Shown: positions 10,431 through 19,018 of the stretch, piece by piece
How positions within the stretch are numbered: position 1 is the stretch's first letter
Layout: each line of letters begins with the position of its first letter
From: Vibrio ostreicida
GTDB lineage: Bacteria; Pseudomonadota; Gammaproteobacteria; Enterobacterales; Vibrionaceae
Reading direction: 5' to 3'
Assembly (NCBI RefSeq): GCF_013074385.2
Contig: NZ_JABEYA020000002.1
Coordinates: 62,001-126,000, forward strand
DNA length: 64,000 nt
Notes under the pieces: generated by a model
What the model was told of the DNA's origin: nothing
Database searches by the model: none
Seen by the model: the letters and a program-made list of their open reading frames with translations, nothing else
Translations under genes and position numbers: made by a program

Positions 10431-11183
10431 ATGCGCGTACTACGCCGAATAACTCTTCTGACGTTACCATTTTTAGTGGCAGCTCAGGCTGTTTCAGCAG
10501 CAGAGATAAAATTTGACAAAGCACAACTTGAAGAGCGCTTTTCAAAGTTGGGACTCGAAATAAAAAAGGTGGCCCCTGCCGACATTGATGGACTCATTGA
10601 AGTCCAAACAAGCGGCGGTATTATTTTTGCGTCGCCAACGGGCGAGTACTTTTTAGCGGGCACGCTGTATAAATTTGATGGTCAGGGTCAGTATGAAGAT
10701 GTGTTAGCGAAACGACAGGCTCCGATCAATGCGAAAAAAATTGAATCGTTTAAAGACAGTACGATTGAATTTAAAGCGAAAGACGAAAAATACGTGGTGA
10801 CCGTATTTACTGATATTACCTGTGGATACTGTGTGCGATTACATAATCAAATGCAGGACTATAATGATATTGGAATCACGGTTCGTTATATGGCTTACCC
10901 TCGACAGGGCGCAACAGGCTCTGTTGCTGACCAAATGGCGGCGATCTGGGGGGCGAAAGATCCGAAGTCTGCCATGCACGATGGTAAAGTGAATCGTCAA
11001 TTCCCTGAGAAGAACAAAAATTTTGCGCAGTATCAGGATATTATCAAGCAACAGTATGATCTTGGTCGTGAACTCGGCATTAACGGTACCCCCGCGATAT
11101 TCTTGCCAAATGGAGAAATGGTCGGTGGTTACCTCCCACCTAAGCAACTGATTCAGCGCCTTGAACAAACGAAAAAATCGTAG
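10431..11183 (+). CDS. dsbC: Thiol:disulfide interchange protein DsbC
   Basis: DsbC is a periplasmic dimeric disulfide isomerase kept reduced by DsbD. The ATG at 10431 is preferred, with AAGGTG six bases upstream; a GTG three codons earlier (10422) is also open. The 250-residue precursor has a Sec signal (MRVLRRITLLTLPFLV, cleavage probably after AVSAA), an N-terminal dimerisation domain, and a thioredoxin fold with the active site CGYC in DITCGYCVRLH and the cis-proline loop GINGTPAIFLPNG. It lies between xerD and recJ, a conserved arrangement. Confidence 0.96.
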   Translation: MRVLRRITLLTLPFLVAAQAVSAAEIKFDKAQLEERFSKLGLEIKKVAPADIDGLIEVQTSGGIIFASPTGEYFLAGTLYKFDGQGQYEDVLAKRQAPINAKKIESFKDSTIEFKAKDEKYVVTVFTDITCGYCVRLHNQMQDYNDIGITVRYMAYPRQGATGSVADQMAAIWGAKDPKSAMHDGKVNRQFPEKNKNFAQYQDIIKQQYDLGRELGINGTPAIFLPNGEMVGGYLPPKQLIQRLEQTKKS

Positions 11184-11226
11184 TGCTTTGTTCAGCATCA
11201 CTCTTATTAGGAAGTGATGAACCAAG

Positions 11227-11265
11227 GGTAAGCTTACTTCTCTGTTTATTGGACGTAGGCTTACC
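11227..11265. other. Hairpin in the dsbC-recJ spacer
   Basis: GGTAAGCTTAC (11227-11237) pairs with GTAGGCTTACC (11255-11265), an eleven-base stem with one G-T wobble and a 17-base loop. There is no T run after it, so it is not a normal intrinsic terminator. It could weaken read-through from dsbC or protect the dsbC message. No function is known to me. Confidence 0.45.
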
Positions 11266-11321
11266 ACTCCGTAGATCGAAGCTTTGTAATTCACCTCCCA
11301 AATAAGACTCCATCTAACGCT

Positions 11322-13058
11322 ATGATAGAAATTCAACGCCGACCTGATGTCGACCTGAGTCTGCTTAGTGCAGACATTCCTCCGTTACTTAAGCGACTTT
11401 ATATTTCTCGTGGAGTACGCCATGCTCAACAGCTAGACACGAGCGCGAAAGCTTTGCACTCCTACCAAGCGTTGCACGGGATTGATATGGCGGTCAGTCT
11501 TTTATTTGACGGGATCCGCCACCAGAAACGTATCGTCGTTGTTGGTGATTTTGATGCAGATGGTGCGACCAGTTCGGCATTGTCTGTTTTAGCACTGCGA
11601 ATGTTAGGGTCGACCAATGTTGATTATCTGGTCCCTAACCGTTTTGAAGATGGCTACGGATTAAGCCCAGAGGTGGTTGATCAAGCCATAGAAATGGGCG
11701 TTGAATTGATTATGACGGTCGACAACGGGGTGTCTTCCAACGATGGCGTTCGTTACGCGAAAGAGCAAGGGTTGACGGTTGTTGTCACGGACCATCACCT
11801 TCCAGGGCACGCTTTGCCAAATGCCGACGCTATGGTCAACCCAAACTTACAGGAATGTGCCTTTCCATCCAAAGCGCTTGCTGGTGTTGGTGTTGCGTTT
11901 TATCTCATGATGGCGCTGTGTGTTGAAATGCGAAAACAAGGTTGGTTTGCTCAGCGTGATAGGACAGAACCTAAGTTAATGGAACTGATTGATCTGGTGG
12001 CGTTGGGCACGGTGGCGGACGTGGTTCCGTTAGATGACAACAATCGAATATTGGTGCATCAGGGGCTTCAGCGTATTCGTGCGGGAAAAGCGCGTCCAGG
12101 TATTCAAGCGTTAATTGAAGTGGCAAAACGAGATGCGCGACGCTTAGTTGCTGCTGACTTTGGGTTTGCATTGGGGCCTCGTATCAATGCGGCAGGGCGT
12201 CTGGATGATATGTCATTTGGTGTAGAATTGCTGATGACAAATAATATTCATGCCGCTCGACGTATGGCCAGTGAACTGGATGCGCTTAATCAAACGCGCA
12301 AAGAAATAGAGCAAGGAATGAAACAAGAGGCGCTGGCTTTTTGTGAACGTTTACAGTTTGGTGAGCAAGATATGCCCTCAGGTTTGGTTTTGTTCCAGCG
12401 CGATTGGCATCAAGGGGTTATTGGCATTCTTGCTTCCCGTATCAAAGATAAATTTCACCGTCCGGTGATTGCCTTTGCAGACGGTGGAGAGGGGAGTATT
12501 AAAGGATCGTGCCGATCGATTGCGGGTCTGCATATGCGCGATGCTTTGGATCGCATTGATACCCAGCACCCAGGATTGATCGCTAAGTTTGGTGGCCATG
12601 CGATGGCGGCAGGCTTAACGATCTTGGAAAAAGATTTTGAACGGTTCTCTGAGTTGTTTGATCAAGTGGTTAAACAAGAATTGGATGACGCAGCATTAAA
12701 GGGCGTTATATTATCGGATGGTGAATTGTTGCCGGAAGAATTTTCCATGCATACCGCCGAAATTCTGCGTGCTGGAGGACCTTGGGGGCAAGCATTTCCT
12801 GAACCGATCTTTGATGGTGAATTTAAAGTATTGCATCAGAAATTAGTCGGAGAAAATCATCTAAAGTTAATGTTAGAGCCGCTCCATCAGACTCATCCAA
12901 CGAATATTATGCTCGATGGTATTGCGTTCAATGTCGATCTACGTCGTTGGCCAGATGCCTCGATTAAAACCGTGCGTCTGGCTTACAAACTTGATATTAA
13001 TGAATTTAGAGGGAATCAATCGTTGCAGCTGATGATTGAGCATATTGAAGCAAATTAG
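11322..13058 (+). CDS. recJ: Single-stranded-DNA-specific 5'-3' exonuclease RecJ
   Basis: The 578-residue DHH-family nuclease carries GDFDADGATSSAL (motif I), TVDNGVSS (motif II), VVTDHHLPG (the DHH motif), GTVADVVPL, and the C-terminal DHHA1 region with GSCRSIAGLHMRDAL and KFGGHAMAAGLT. RecJ degrades 5' ends in RecF-pathway recombination, mismatch repair and base excision repair. The ATG at 11322 matches the family start and length (E. coli 577). It is downstream of dsbC as in E. coli. Confidence 0.97.
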   Translation: MIEIQRRPDVDLSLLSADIPPLLKRLYISRGVRHAQQLDTSAKALHSYQALHGIDMAVSLLFDGIRHQKRIVVVGDFDADGATSSALSVLALRMLGSTNVDYLVPNRFEDGYGLSPEVVDQAIEMGVELIMTVDNGVSSNDGVRYAKEQGLTVVVTDHHLPGHALPNADAMVNPNLQECAFPSKALAGVGVAFYLMMALCVEMRKQGWFAQRDRTEPKLMELIDLVALGTVADVVPLDDNNRILVHQGLQRIRAGKARPGIQALIEVAKRDARRLVAADFGFALGPRINAAGRLDDMSFGVELLMTNNIHAARRMASELDALNQTRKEIEQGMKQEALAFCERLQFGEQDMPSGLVLFQRDWHQGVIGILASRIKDKFHRPVIAFADGGEGSIKGSCRSIAGLHMRDALDRIDTQHPGLIAKFGGHAMAAGLTILEKDFERFSELFDQVVKQELDDAALKGVILSDGELLPEEFSMHTAEILRAGGPWGQAFPEPIFDGEFKVLHQKLVGENHLKLMLEPLHQTHPTNIMLDGIAFNVDLRRWPDASIKTVRLAYKLDINEFRGNQSLQLMIEHIEAN

Positions 13059-13208
13059 ACCGAGCAATTCCACAGTAACAGCAATGAGTGTTTTCAACAC
13101 GGGAGGCACTCACTTTTGCATTCCACTGATTTTCTTATTCTTACTTCTCAAGCCACTCGCAAGACTTTGACCAATCTCAGCCTCTTTCTTTCAATATGAC
13201 CTCTTTGC

Positions 13209-13225
13209 AATTGGTCGGACCAATA
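13209..13225. promoter_or_regulatory. Upstream PdhR operator
   Basis: The sequence AATTGGTCGGACCAATA matches the known PdhR consensus ATTGGTnnnACCAAT at all fixed positions. PdhR releases such sites when bound to pyruvate. It is centred at 13217, 137 bases before the second operator and upstream of the likely promoter. Confidence 0.75.
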
Positions 13226-13297
13226 TTTTTGCTGTTTTAATCAGCTATTGTTATCAAAGTGTTGATGCACTATGTGTTCTATGATTTGGGTCAACTT

Positions 13298-13326
13298 TTG
13301 TCTGGAACTTGCGTTTTAATTATGTT
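13298..13326 (+). promoter_or_regulatory. Probable sigma-70 promoter of pdhR-aceEF
   Basis: A TTGTCT hexamer at 13298-13303 and TATGTT at 13321-13326 are separated by 17 bases, predicting a transcription start near 13333. The proximal PdhR palindrome would then lie just downstream of the start, the arrangement known for the E. coli pdhR promoter. This is a motif-based prediction only. Confidence 0.45.
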
Positions 13327-13345
13327 AATTTTATGGCCAACTTGA

Positions 13346-13362
13346 AATTGGTAATACCAATT
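13346..13362. promoter_or_regulatory. Proximal PdhR operator (autoregulatory)
   Basis: AATTGGTAATACCAATT is a perfect inverted repeat with a three-base centre and matches the PdhR consensus exactly. It sits 28 bases before the pdhR ATG and downstream of the predicted promoter, so binding would block transcription of pdhR and the genes behind it. Confidence 0.88.
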
Positions 13363-13390
13363 GACTGCAAAGAGTAGAAGAATAACAACT

Positions 13391-14158
13391 ATGGCTTATC
13401 AAAGGATTCGTCAGCCAAAACTTTCTGATGTCATTGAACAAGAGTTAGAAAGGCTGATAGTGGAAGGAACATTGTCTCCGGGGCAACAATTGCCACCTGA
13501 GCGTGAACTGGCCAAACAGTTTGATGTCTCCCGACCTTCAATCCGAGAAGCGATTCAGCGATTGGAAGCTAAGCGGCTTCTTACTCGTCGTCAGGGCGGC
13601 GGTACATTTGTAAGCGAGAGTCTTTGGACGAATTTTTCTGATCCTTTGCTCAACCTTCTATCAAGCCATTCAGAAACACAGTTGGATTTGCTGGAAACGC
13701 GTCATGCGATGGAAGGTATTTCTGCCTATTTTGCAGCAGTTCGTGGTACCGAAGAAGATTTTGCCTGTATTCAGGCTTGCCTGAAAAACATTAGTGAAGA
13801 ACAAACGAAGAAAAACGTTGAAGCAGAAGCGGCGGCAGTCATGCAGTTTCTTATTGCTTTAACCGAAGCTGCGCATAATGTTGTGTTGCTTCACATTGTT
13901 CGGAGTTTGGCCCCTCTACTCGAGCAAAATGTCCTACAGAATCTTAAGCTCTTACATCGCCGCGAAGAAGTGGTCGAGAAAGTAAGTAAACACCGAGCTA
14001 ATATTGTGGATGCGATAGTCTCTGGTCTTCCAGAAAAGGCGCGCGAGATGTCACATTCTCACTTAGCTTATATTGAAGAAACATTGTTGGATTTGAGCCG
14101 GGAAGAATCTCGCAGAGAGCGCTCTTTACGTCGAATACAACAGGGTAACGACTCGTAA
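13391..14158 (+). CDS. pdhR: Pyruvate dehydrogenase complex repressor PdhR (GntR/FadR family)
   Basis: PdhR represses the pyruvate dehydrogenase operon and is released by pyruvate. The ATG at 13391 ([13 protein letters not shown], 255 residues) matches E. coli PdhR; a TTG ten codons upstream is in frame but overlaps the operator. The winged helix lies at about residues 8-75 ([22 protein letters not shown], with the GGGTFV wing), followed by the all-helical FCD effector domain. aceE starts 48 bases downstream. A matching pair of PdhR sites upstream supports autoregulation. Confidence 0.95.
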   Translation: MAYQRIRQPKLSDVIEQELERLIVEGTLSPGQQLPPERELAKQFDVSRPSIREAIQRLEAKRLLTRRQGGGTFVSESLWTNFSDPLLNLLSSHSETQLDLLETRHAMEGISAYFAAVRGTEEDFACIQACLKNISEEQTKKNVEAEAAAVMQFLIALTEAAHNVVLLHIVRSLAPLLEQNVLQNLKLLHRREEVVEKVSKHRANIVDAIVSGLPEKAREMSHSHLAYIEETLLDLSREESRRERSLRRIQQGNDS

Positions 14159-14206
14159 TAGCGTTACTTAAATATATAGATCCAACCAACAGAAGGATAG
14201 ATCGCC

Positions 14207-16870
14207 ATGTCTGATATGAAGCATGACGTAGACGCACTGGAAACTCAAGATTGGCTAAAAGCTCTTGAATCCGTTGTTCGTGAAGAAGGTGTAGAACGTG
14301 CCCAGTTTCTACTAGAAACCGTTCTAGAAAAAGCACGTTTAGATGGTGTTGATATGCCTACGGGGATCAACACTAACTACATTAACACTATTCCAGCCGC
14401 GCAAGAGCCAGCATACCCGGGCGACACCACGCTTGAACGTCGTATTCGTTCAATCATTCGCTGGAACGCAATCATGATTGTGTTGCGTGCTTCTAAGAAA
14501 GACCTAGACCTAGGTGGTCATATGGCTTCTTATCAGTCTGCAGCGTCTTTCTACGAAGTATGTTTCAACCATTTCTTCCGTGCTCCAAATGACACGGACG
14601 GTGGCGATCTGGTTTACTACCAAGGTCATATTTCTCCAGGTATTTACTCGCGCGCATTTGTTGAAGGCCGTCTGACTGAGGAGCAGTTAGATAACTTCCG
14701 TCAAGAAGTCGACGGGAAAGGTATACCATCATACCCACACCCTAAACTCATGCCTGAGTTCTGGCAGTTCCCAACCGTCTCTATGGGCTTAGGTCCTATT
14801 TCTGCTATCTACCAAGCGCGCTTCCTCAAGTATCTTGAAGGACGTGGTCTGAAAGATACTTCAGCGCAACGTGTATATGCGTTCCTCGGTGACGGTGAGA
14901 TGGATGAACCAGAATCACGCGGTTCTCTTTCGTTCGCTGCACGTGAAAAGTTAGACAACCTGTGTTTTCTTATCAACTGTAACCTACAGCGCTTAGATGG
15001 CCCTGTTATGGGTAACGGTAGCATCATCCAAGAACTAGAAGGCCTATTCAAAGGCGCTGGTTGGAATGTTGTTAAAGTTATTTGGGGCAGCAACTGGGAT
15101 TCCCTACTGGCTAAAGACACGTCAGGTAAGCTGCTTCAGCTAATGAATGAAACGGTAGACGGTGATTACCAAACCTTTAAGTCTAAAGATGGTGCGTACG
15201 TACGTGAACACTTCTTTGGAAAATACCCAGAAACAGCAGCACTTGTTGCTGATATGACGGATGATGAAATCTTCGCTCTGAAGCGTGGTGGTCATGAGTC
15301 ATCTAAGTTGTTTGCCGCATACAAAAATGCTGCGGATACAAAAGGTCGTCCAACCGTTATTCTAGCGAAGACGGTTAAAGGCTACGGCATGGGTGAAGCG
15401 GCTGAAGGTAAAAACATCGCACACCAAGTTAAAAAAATGGATATGACTCACGTATTGCACCTACGTGATCGTTTAGGGCTTCAAGACATCCTCACGGATG
15501 ACGCAGTACAAGCGCTACCGTATCTGAAACTAGAAGAAGGCTCAGCGGAATACGAATACCTTCATGCTCGTCGTCAAGCACTGAAAGGTTACACGCCACA
15601 GCGTTTACCTAATTTCACTCAAGAGCTTCAAGTTCCTGAACTTGAAGAATTTGCGCCACTCCTTAGTGAGCAAAAGCGTGAAATCTCGACAACAATGGCC
15701 TATGTCCGTACGCTAAACATTCTGTTAAAGAATAAAGGCATTGGCAAAAACGTTGTGCCTATTATCTGTGATGAAGCACGTACGTTTGGTATGGAAGGCT
15801 TGTTCCGTCAAATCGGTATCTATAACCCGCACGGTCAAGAATACACACCGGAAGACAAAGGCATTGTTTCTTACTATAAAGAAGCGACGTCTGGTCAAGT
15901 ACTCCAAGAAGGTATCAATGAACTAGGGTCTATGGCGTCTTGGGTTGCAGCGGCGACGTCATACAGCACGAACGATCTTCCTATGATTCCGTTCTACATC
16001 TATTACTCGATGTTCGGTTTCCAGCGCGTTGGTGATATGGCGTGGATGGCTGGCGATCAGCAAGCTCGTGGTTTCCTACTCGGTGCAACAGCAGGACGTA
16101 CAACCCTTAATGGTGAAGGTCTGCAGCACGAAGATGGTCACTCTCACGTGCTAGCGAATACGATTCCTAATTGTATCTCTTACGATCCTACATTTGCTTA
16201 TGAAGTTGCGGTGATTATGCAAGATGGTATCCGTCGCATGTACGGTACGGATCAAGAGAATGTATTTTATTACCTTACAGTGATGAATGAAAACTATGCA
16301 ATGCCAGCAATGCCAGAAGGCGCTGAAGAAGGCATTCGTAAGGGTATCTATAAGCTTGAATCTTACACGGGTGATAAATCCAAAGTTCAATTATTGAGCT
16401 CTGGCACTATCATGAACGAAGTGCGTAAAGCGGCGACGATCCTGAGCGAAGAATACGGCGTAGCATCAGATGTATTCTCGGTGACTTCGTTCAATGAACT
16501 GACTCGAGACGGTCAGGATGCGGAGCGTTACAACATGCTTCACCCAGAAGCAGAAGCGAAAGTGCCATACATCACTACGGTATTGGGTAATGAGCCTACC
16601 ATCGCAGCGACTGACTACATGAAGAATTATGCAGAACAAGTCCGTGCGTTCATGCCAGCGGAATCATATAAAGTCCTTGGGACTGATGGCTTCGGTCGTT
16701 CTGATAGCCGTGAAAACCTACGTCGCCACTTCGAAGTTAATGCGGGCTATGTGGTTGTTGCAGCACTAACTGAATTGGCGAAACGTGGTGAAGTTGAGAA
16801 ATCTGTAGTGGCTGAAGCTATTGCTAAATTCGACATCGACACTGAAAAAACTAACCCGCAATACGCATAA
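14207..16870 (+). CDS. aceE: Pyruvate dehydrogenase E1 component (homodimeric)
   Basis: The 887-residue protein has the same length as E. coli AceE. It decarboxylates pyruvate with thiamine diphosphate and reductively acetylates the lipoyl groups of AceF. The ThDP-binding motif runs from GDGEMDEPESRGS to NCNLQRLDGPV; ESYKVLGTDGFGRSDSRE marks the C-terminal domain. Its ATG is preceded by AGAAGGA. It is followed after 12 bases by aceF. Codon use is strongly biased, consistent with high expression. Confidence 0.98.
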   Translation: MSDMKHDVDALETQDWLKALESVVREEGVERAQFLLETVLEKARLDGVDMPTGINTNYINTIPAAQEPAYPGDTTLERRIRSIIRWNAIMIVLRASKKDLDLGGHMASYQSAASFYEVCFNHFFRAPNDTDGGDLVYYQGHISPGIYSRAFVEGRLTEEQLDNFRQEVDGKGIPSYPHPKLMPEFWQFPTVSMGLGPISAIYQARFLKYLEGRGLKDTSAQRVYAFLGDGEMDEPESRGSLSFAAREKLDNLCFLINCNLQRLDGPVMGNGSIIQELEGLFKGAGWNVVKVIWGSNWDSLLAKDTSGKLLQLMNETVDGDYQTFKSKDGAYVREHFFGKYPETAALVADMTDDEIFALKRGGHESSKLFAAYKNAADTKGRPTVILAKTVKGYGMGEAAEGKNIAHQVKKMDMTHVLHLRDRLGLQDILTDDAVQALPYLKLEEGSAEYEYLHARRQALKGYTPQRLPNFTQELQVPELEEFAPLLSEQKREISTTMAYVRTLNILLKNKGIGKNVVPIICDEARTFGMEGLFRQIGIYNPHGQEYTPEDKGIVSYYKEATSGQVLQEGINELGSMASWVAAATSYSTNDLPMIPFYIYYSMFGFQRVGDMAWMAGDQQARGFLLGATAGRTTLNGEGLQHEDGHSHVLANTIPNCISYDPTFAYEVAVIMQDGIRRMYGTDQENVFYYLTVMNENYAMPAMPEGAEEGIRKGIYKLESYTGDKSKVQLLSSGTIMNEVRKAATILSEEYGVASDVFSVTSFNELTRDGQDAERYNMLHPEAEAKVPYITTVLGNEPTIAATDYMKNYAEQVRAFMPAESYKVLGTDGFGRSDSRENLRRHFEVNAGYVVVAALTELAKRGEVEKSVVAEAIAKFDIDTEKTNPQYA

Positions 16871-16882
16871 GGTAGATAGACA

Positions 16883-18757
16883 ATGGCAATCGAAATTAAT
16901 GTACCTGACATTGGTGCTGATGAGGTTGAAGTAACTGAGATTCTTGTAAACGTTGGCGACAAGGTTGAAGAAGAGCAGTCACTGATCACTGTTGAAGGCG
17001 ACAAAGCTTCAATGGAAGTTCCTGCGTCTCAAGCGGGTATCGTTAAAGAAATCAAAGTAGCAGAAGGCGATTCTGTTTCTACTGGTTCTCTTATCATGAT
17101 CTTCGAAGCAGAAGGTGCAGCAGCATCGGCTGCTCCAGCAGTTGAATCGGCGGCGCCAGTTGCAGCTGCTCCTGCAGCGGCGGCCGAGCTTAAAGAAGTT
17201 CACGTTCCAGATATCGGCGGTGACGAAGTTGAAGTCACTGAAATCATGGTTGCTATCGGTGATGCCGTAGAAGAAGAACAATCTCTTCTTACGGTTGAAG
17301 GCGACAAAGCTTCAATGGAAGTGCCTGCACCATTCTCTGGTGTTGTTAAAGAAATCAAGATCGCTTCTGGTGATTCAGTCTCTACTGGCTCTCTAGTCAT
17401 GGTATTTGAAGTCGCTGGCTCTGGCGCTCCAGTAGCCGCAGCTTCTGCTCCAGCAGCGGCACCAGTTGCAGCGGCTCCAGCAGCTGAGAAAGAAGTGAAC
17501 GTTCCTGATATCGGTGGTGACGAAGTCGAAGTGACTGAAATCATGGTAGCGGTTGGCGATACAGTAGAAGAAGAGCAATCTCTAATTACTGTGGAAGGCG
17601 ACAAAGCTTCAATGGAAGTGCCTGCCCCATTCGCGGGTACAGTAAAAGAAATCAAGATTGCCGCTGGCGATAAAGTGTCAACGGGTTCTTCAATCATGAC
17701 GTTCGTTGTTGAAGGTGCAGCGCCTGATCCTGTTGCAGCCCCTGCACAAGCAGCAGCTCCAGCGGCGGCACCTGCTCCTAAAGCCGAAGCGCCAGCAGCA
17801 ACGGGCGACTTCCAAGAGAACGGTGACTACGCGCACGCCTCTCCAGTGGTTCGTCGTCTTGCTCGTGAATTTGGCGTTAACCTTTCTAAGGTTAAAGGTA
17901 CTGGTCGTAAGAGCCGTATCCTTAAAGAAGACGTTCAGTCTTACGTTAAAGATGCACTTAAGCGTCTTGAATCTGGTGCTGTGGCATCTGGTAAAGGCGG
18001 CGACGGTTCAGCTCTTGGTCTACTGCCATGGCCAAAAGTTGACTTTAGCAAGTTCGGCGAAACTGAAGTTCAGAAGCTTTCTAAGATTAAGAAGATCTCT
18101 GGCGCTAACCTGCACCGTAACTGGGTAATGATCCCTCACGTTACCCAGTGGGACAACGCAGACATCACTGAGCTAGAAGCATTCCGTAAAGAACAGAACG
18201 CAATCGAAGCGAAGAAAGACACCGGAATGAAGATCACACCACTTGTGTTCATCATGAAAGCGGTTGCTAAAGCGCTAGAAGCATTCCCAGCGTTTAACTC
18301 TTCTCTTTCTGAAGATGGCGAAAGCATCATTCTTAAGAAGTACGTAAACGTGGGTATCGCGGTTGATACACCAAACGGCCTTGTTGTTCCTGTCTTCAAA
18401 GACGTGAACAAAAAAGGCATTTACGAGCTATCTGAAGAGCTAATGGTTGTGTCTAAGAAAGCACGCTCTGGCAAGCTGACAGCGGCAGACATGCAAGGCG
18501 GTTGTTTCACCATCTCTAGCCTTGGCGGAATTGGTGGTACAGCATTTACACCAATCGTGAATGCGCCAGAAGTTGGTATCCTAGGTGTTTCTAAGTCTGA
18601 AATGAAGCCTGTATGGAACGGTAAAGAATTTGAACCGCGTCTCCAACTTCCACTGTCTCTATCATACGACCACCGTGTGATTGATGGTGCTGAAGGTGCG
18701 CGCTTTATTACCTTCCTAAATAGTGCACTATCTGATATTCGTCGTCTGGTTCTATAA
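16883..18757 (+). CDS. aceF: Dihydrolipoamide acetyltransferase E2 with three lipoyl domains
   Basis: The 624-residue core of the complex carries three N-terminal lipoyl domains (about residues 1-75, 105-180 and 205-280), each with the lipoylated lysine in [12 protein letters not shown], joined by Ala/Pro-rich flexible linkers. A peripheral subunit-binding domain follows ([21 protein letters not shown], about 317-355), then the catalytic acetyltransferase domain ending with [15 protein letters not shown], which contains the active-site His. The three lipoyl segments are very similar at the DNA level too. E. coli AceF also has three lipoyl domains. Confidence 0.98.
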   Translation: MAIEINVPDIGADEVEVTEILVNVGDKVEEEQSLITVEGDKASMEVPASQAGIVKEIKVAEGDSVSTGSLIMIFEAEGAAASAAPAVESAAPVAAAPAAAAELKEVHVPDIGGDEVEVTEIMVAIGDAVEEEQSLLTVEGDKASMEVPAPFSGVVKEIKIASGDSVSTGSLVMVFEVAGSGAPVAAASAPAAAPVAAAPAAEKEVNVPDIGGDEVEVTEIMVAVGDTVEEEQSLITVEGDKASMEVPAPFAGTVKEIKIAAGDKVSTGSSIMTFVVEGAAPDPVAAPAQAAAPAAAPAPKAEAPAATGDFQENGDYAHASPVVRRLAREFGVNLSKVKGTGRKSRILKEDVQSYVKDALKRLESGAVASGKGGDGSALGLLPWPKVDFSKFGETEVQKLSKIKKISGANLHRNWVMIPHVTQWDNADITELEAFRKEQNAIEAKKDTGMKITPLVFIMKAVAKALEAFPAFNSSLSEDGESIILKKYVNVGIAVDTPNGLVVPVFKDVNKKGIYELSEELMVVSKKARSGKLTAADMQGGCFTISSLGGIGGTAFTPIVNAPEVGILGVSKSEMKPVWNGKEFEPRLQLPLSLSYDHRVIDGAEGARFITFLNSALSDIRRLVL

Positions 18758-18770
18758 ACGACACTCTGAT

Positions 18771-18796
18771 ACAGAGGCGGCTATCGTCGCCTCTGT
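18771..18796 (+). other. Hairpin between aceF and lpdA (possible attenuator)
   Basis: ACAGAGGCG and CGCCTCTGT form a nine-base perfect stem with an eight-base loop, 14 bases after the aceF stop. It is followed by TAATAATGATT rather than a T run, so it may be a partial terminator or an RNA-stability element. It would allow lpdA, which also serves the 2-oxoglutarate dehydrogenase complex, to be expressed separately from aceEF. The rest of the 261-base gap to lpdA shows nothing I can name. Confidence 0.5.
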
Positions 18797-19018
18797 TAAT
18801 AATGATTACCGGATAATTTGGTTGTAGGCCTTAGGATAACTAAGGTTTTCCCAATCGAACTGTCGTCTAGCTCACAGGCTAAATGGAATTGCTTTTCACA
18901 CCTTTAACATCTCTGTAGACTGTTGTCGGTCTGAAAATAATGTTTAATACCAACCAAGCTTAAACAAAGCATCTATACCCACTCAGCCTGTTAGGGATAA
19001 TGACTACAAGAGGTCAAA

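Larger units (their letters stand above)
13059..13390. promoter_or_regulatory. recJ-pdhR intergenic regulatory region
   Basis: This 332-base AT-rich gap holds no credible gene. It contains two PdhR palindromes and a sigma-70-like promoter, each listed separately. Just after recJ a weak imperfect hairpin (GAGTG at about 13086 with CACTC at about 13111, followed by a short T run) may terminate recJ, but I would not call it firmly. Confidence 0.6.

Noticed and set aside
16883-17720. Repeated DNA units that look like a tandem repeat or CRISPR-like array, with long open frames on the opposite strand and in other frames (for example 17200-17697 minus and 17706-18128 plus).
   Set aside because: They are produced by the three lipoyl domains and Ala/Pro linkers of aceF; the alternate frames show no homology or ribosome binding sites.
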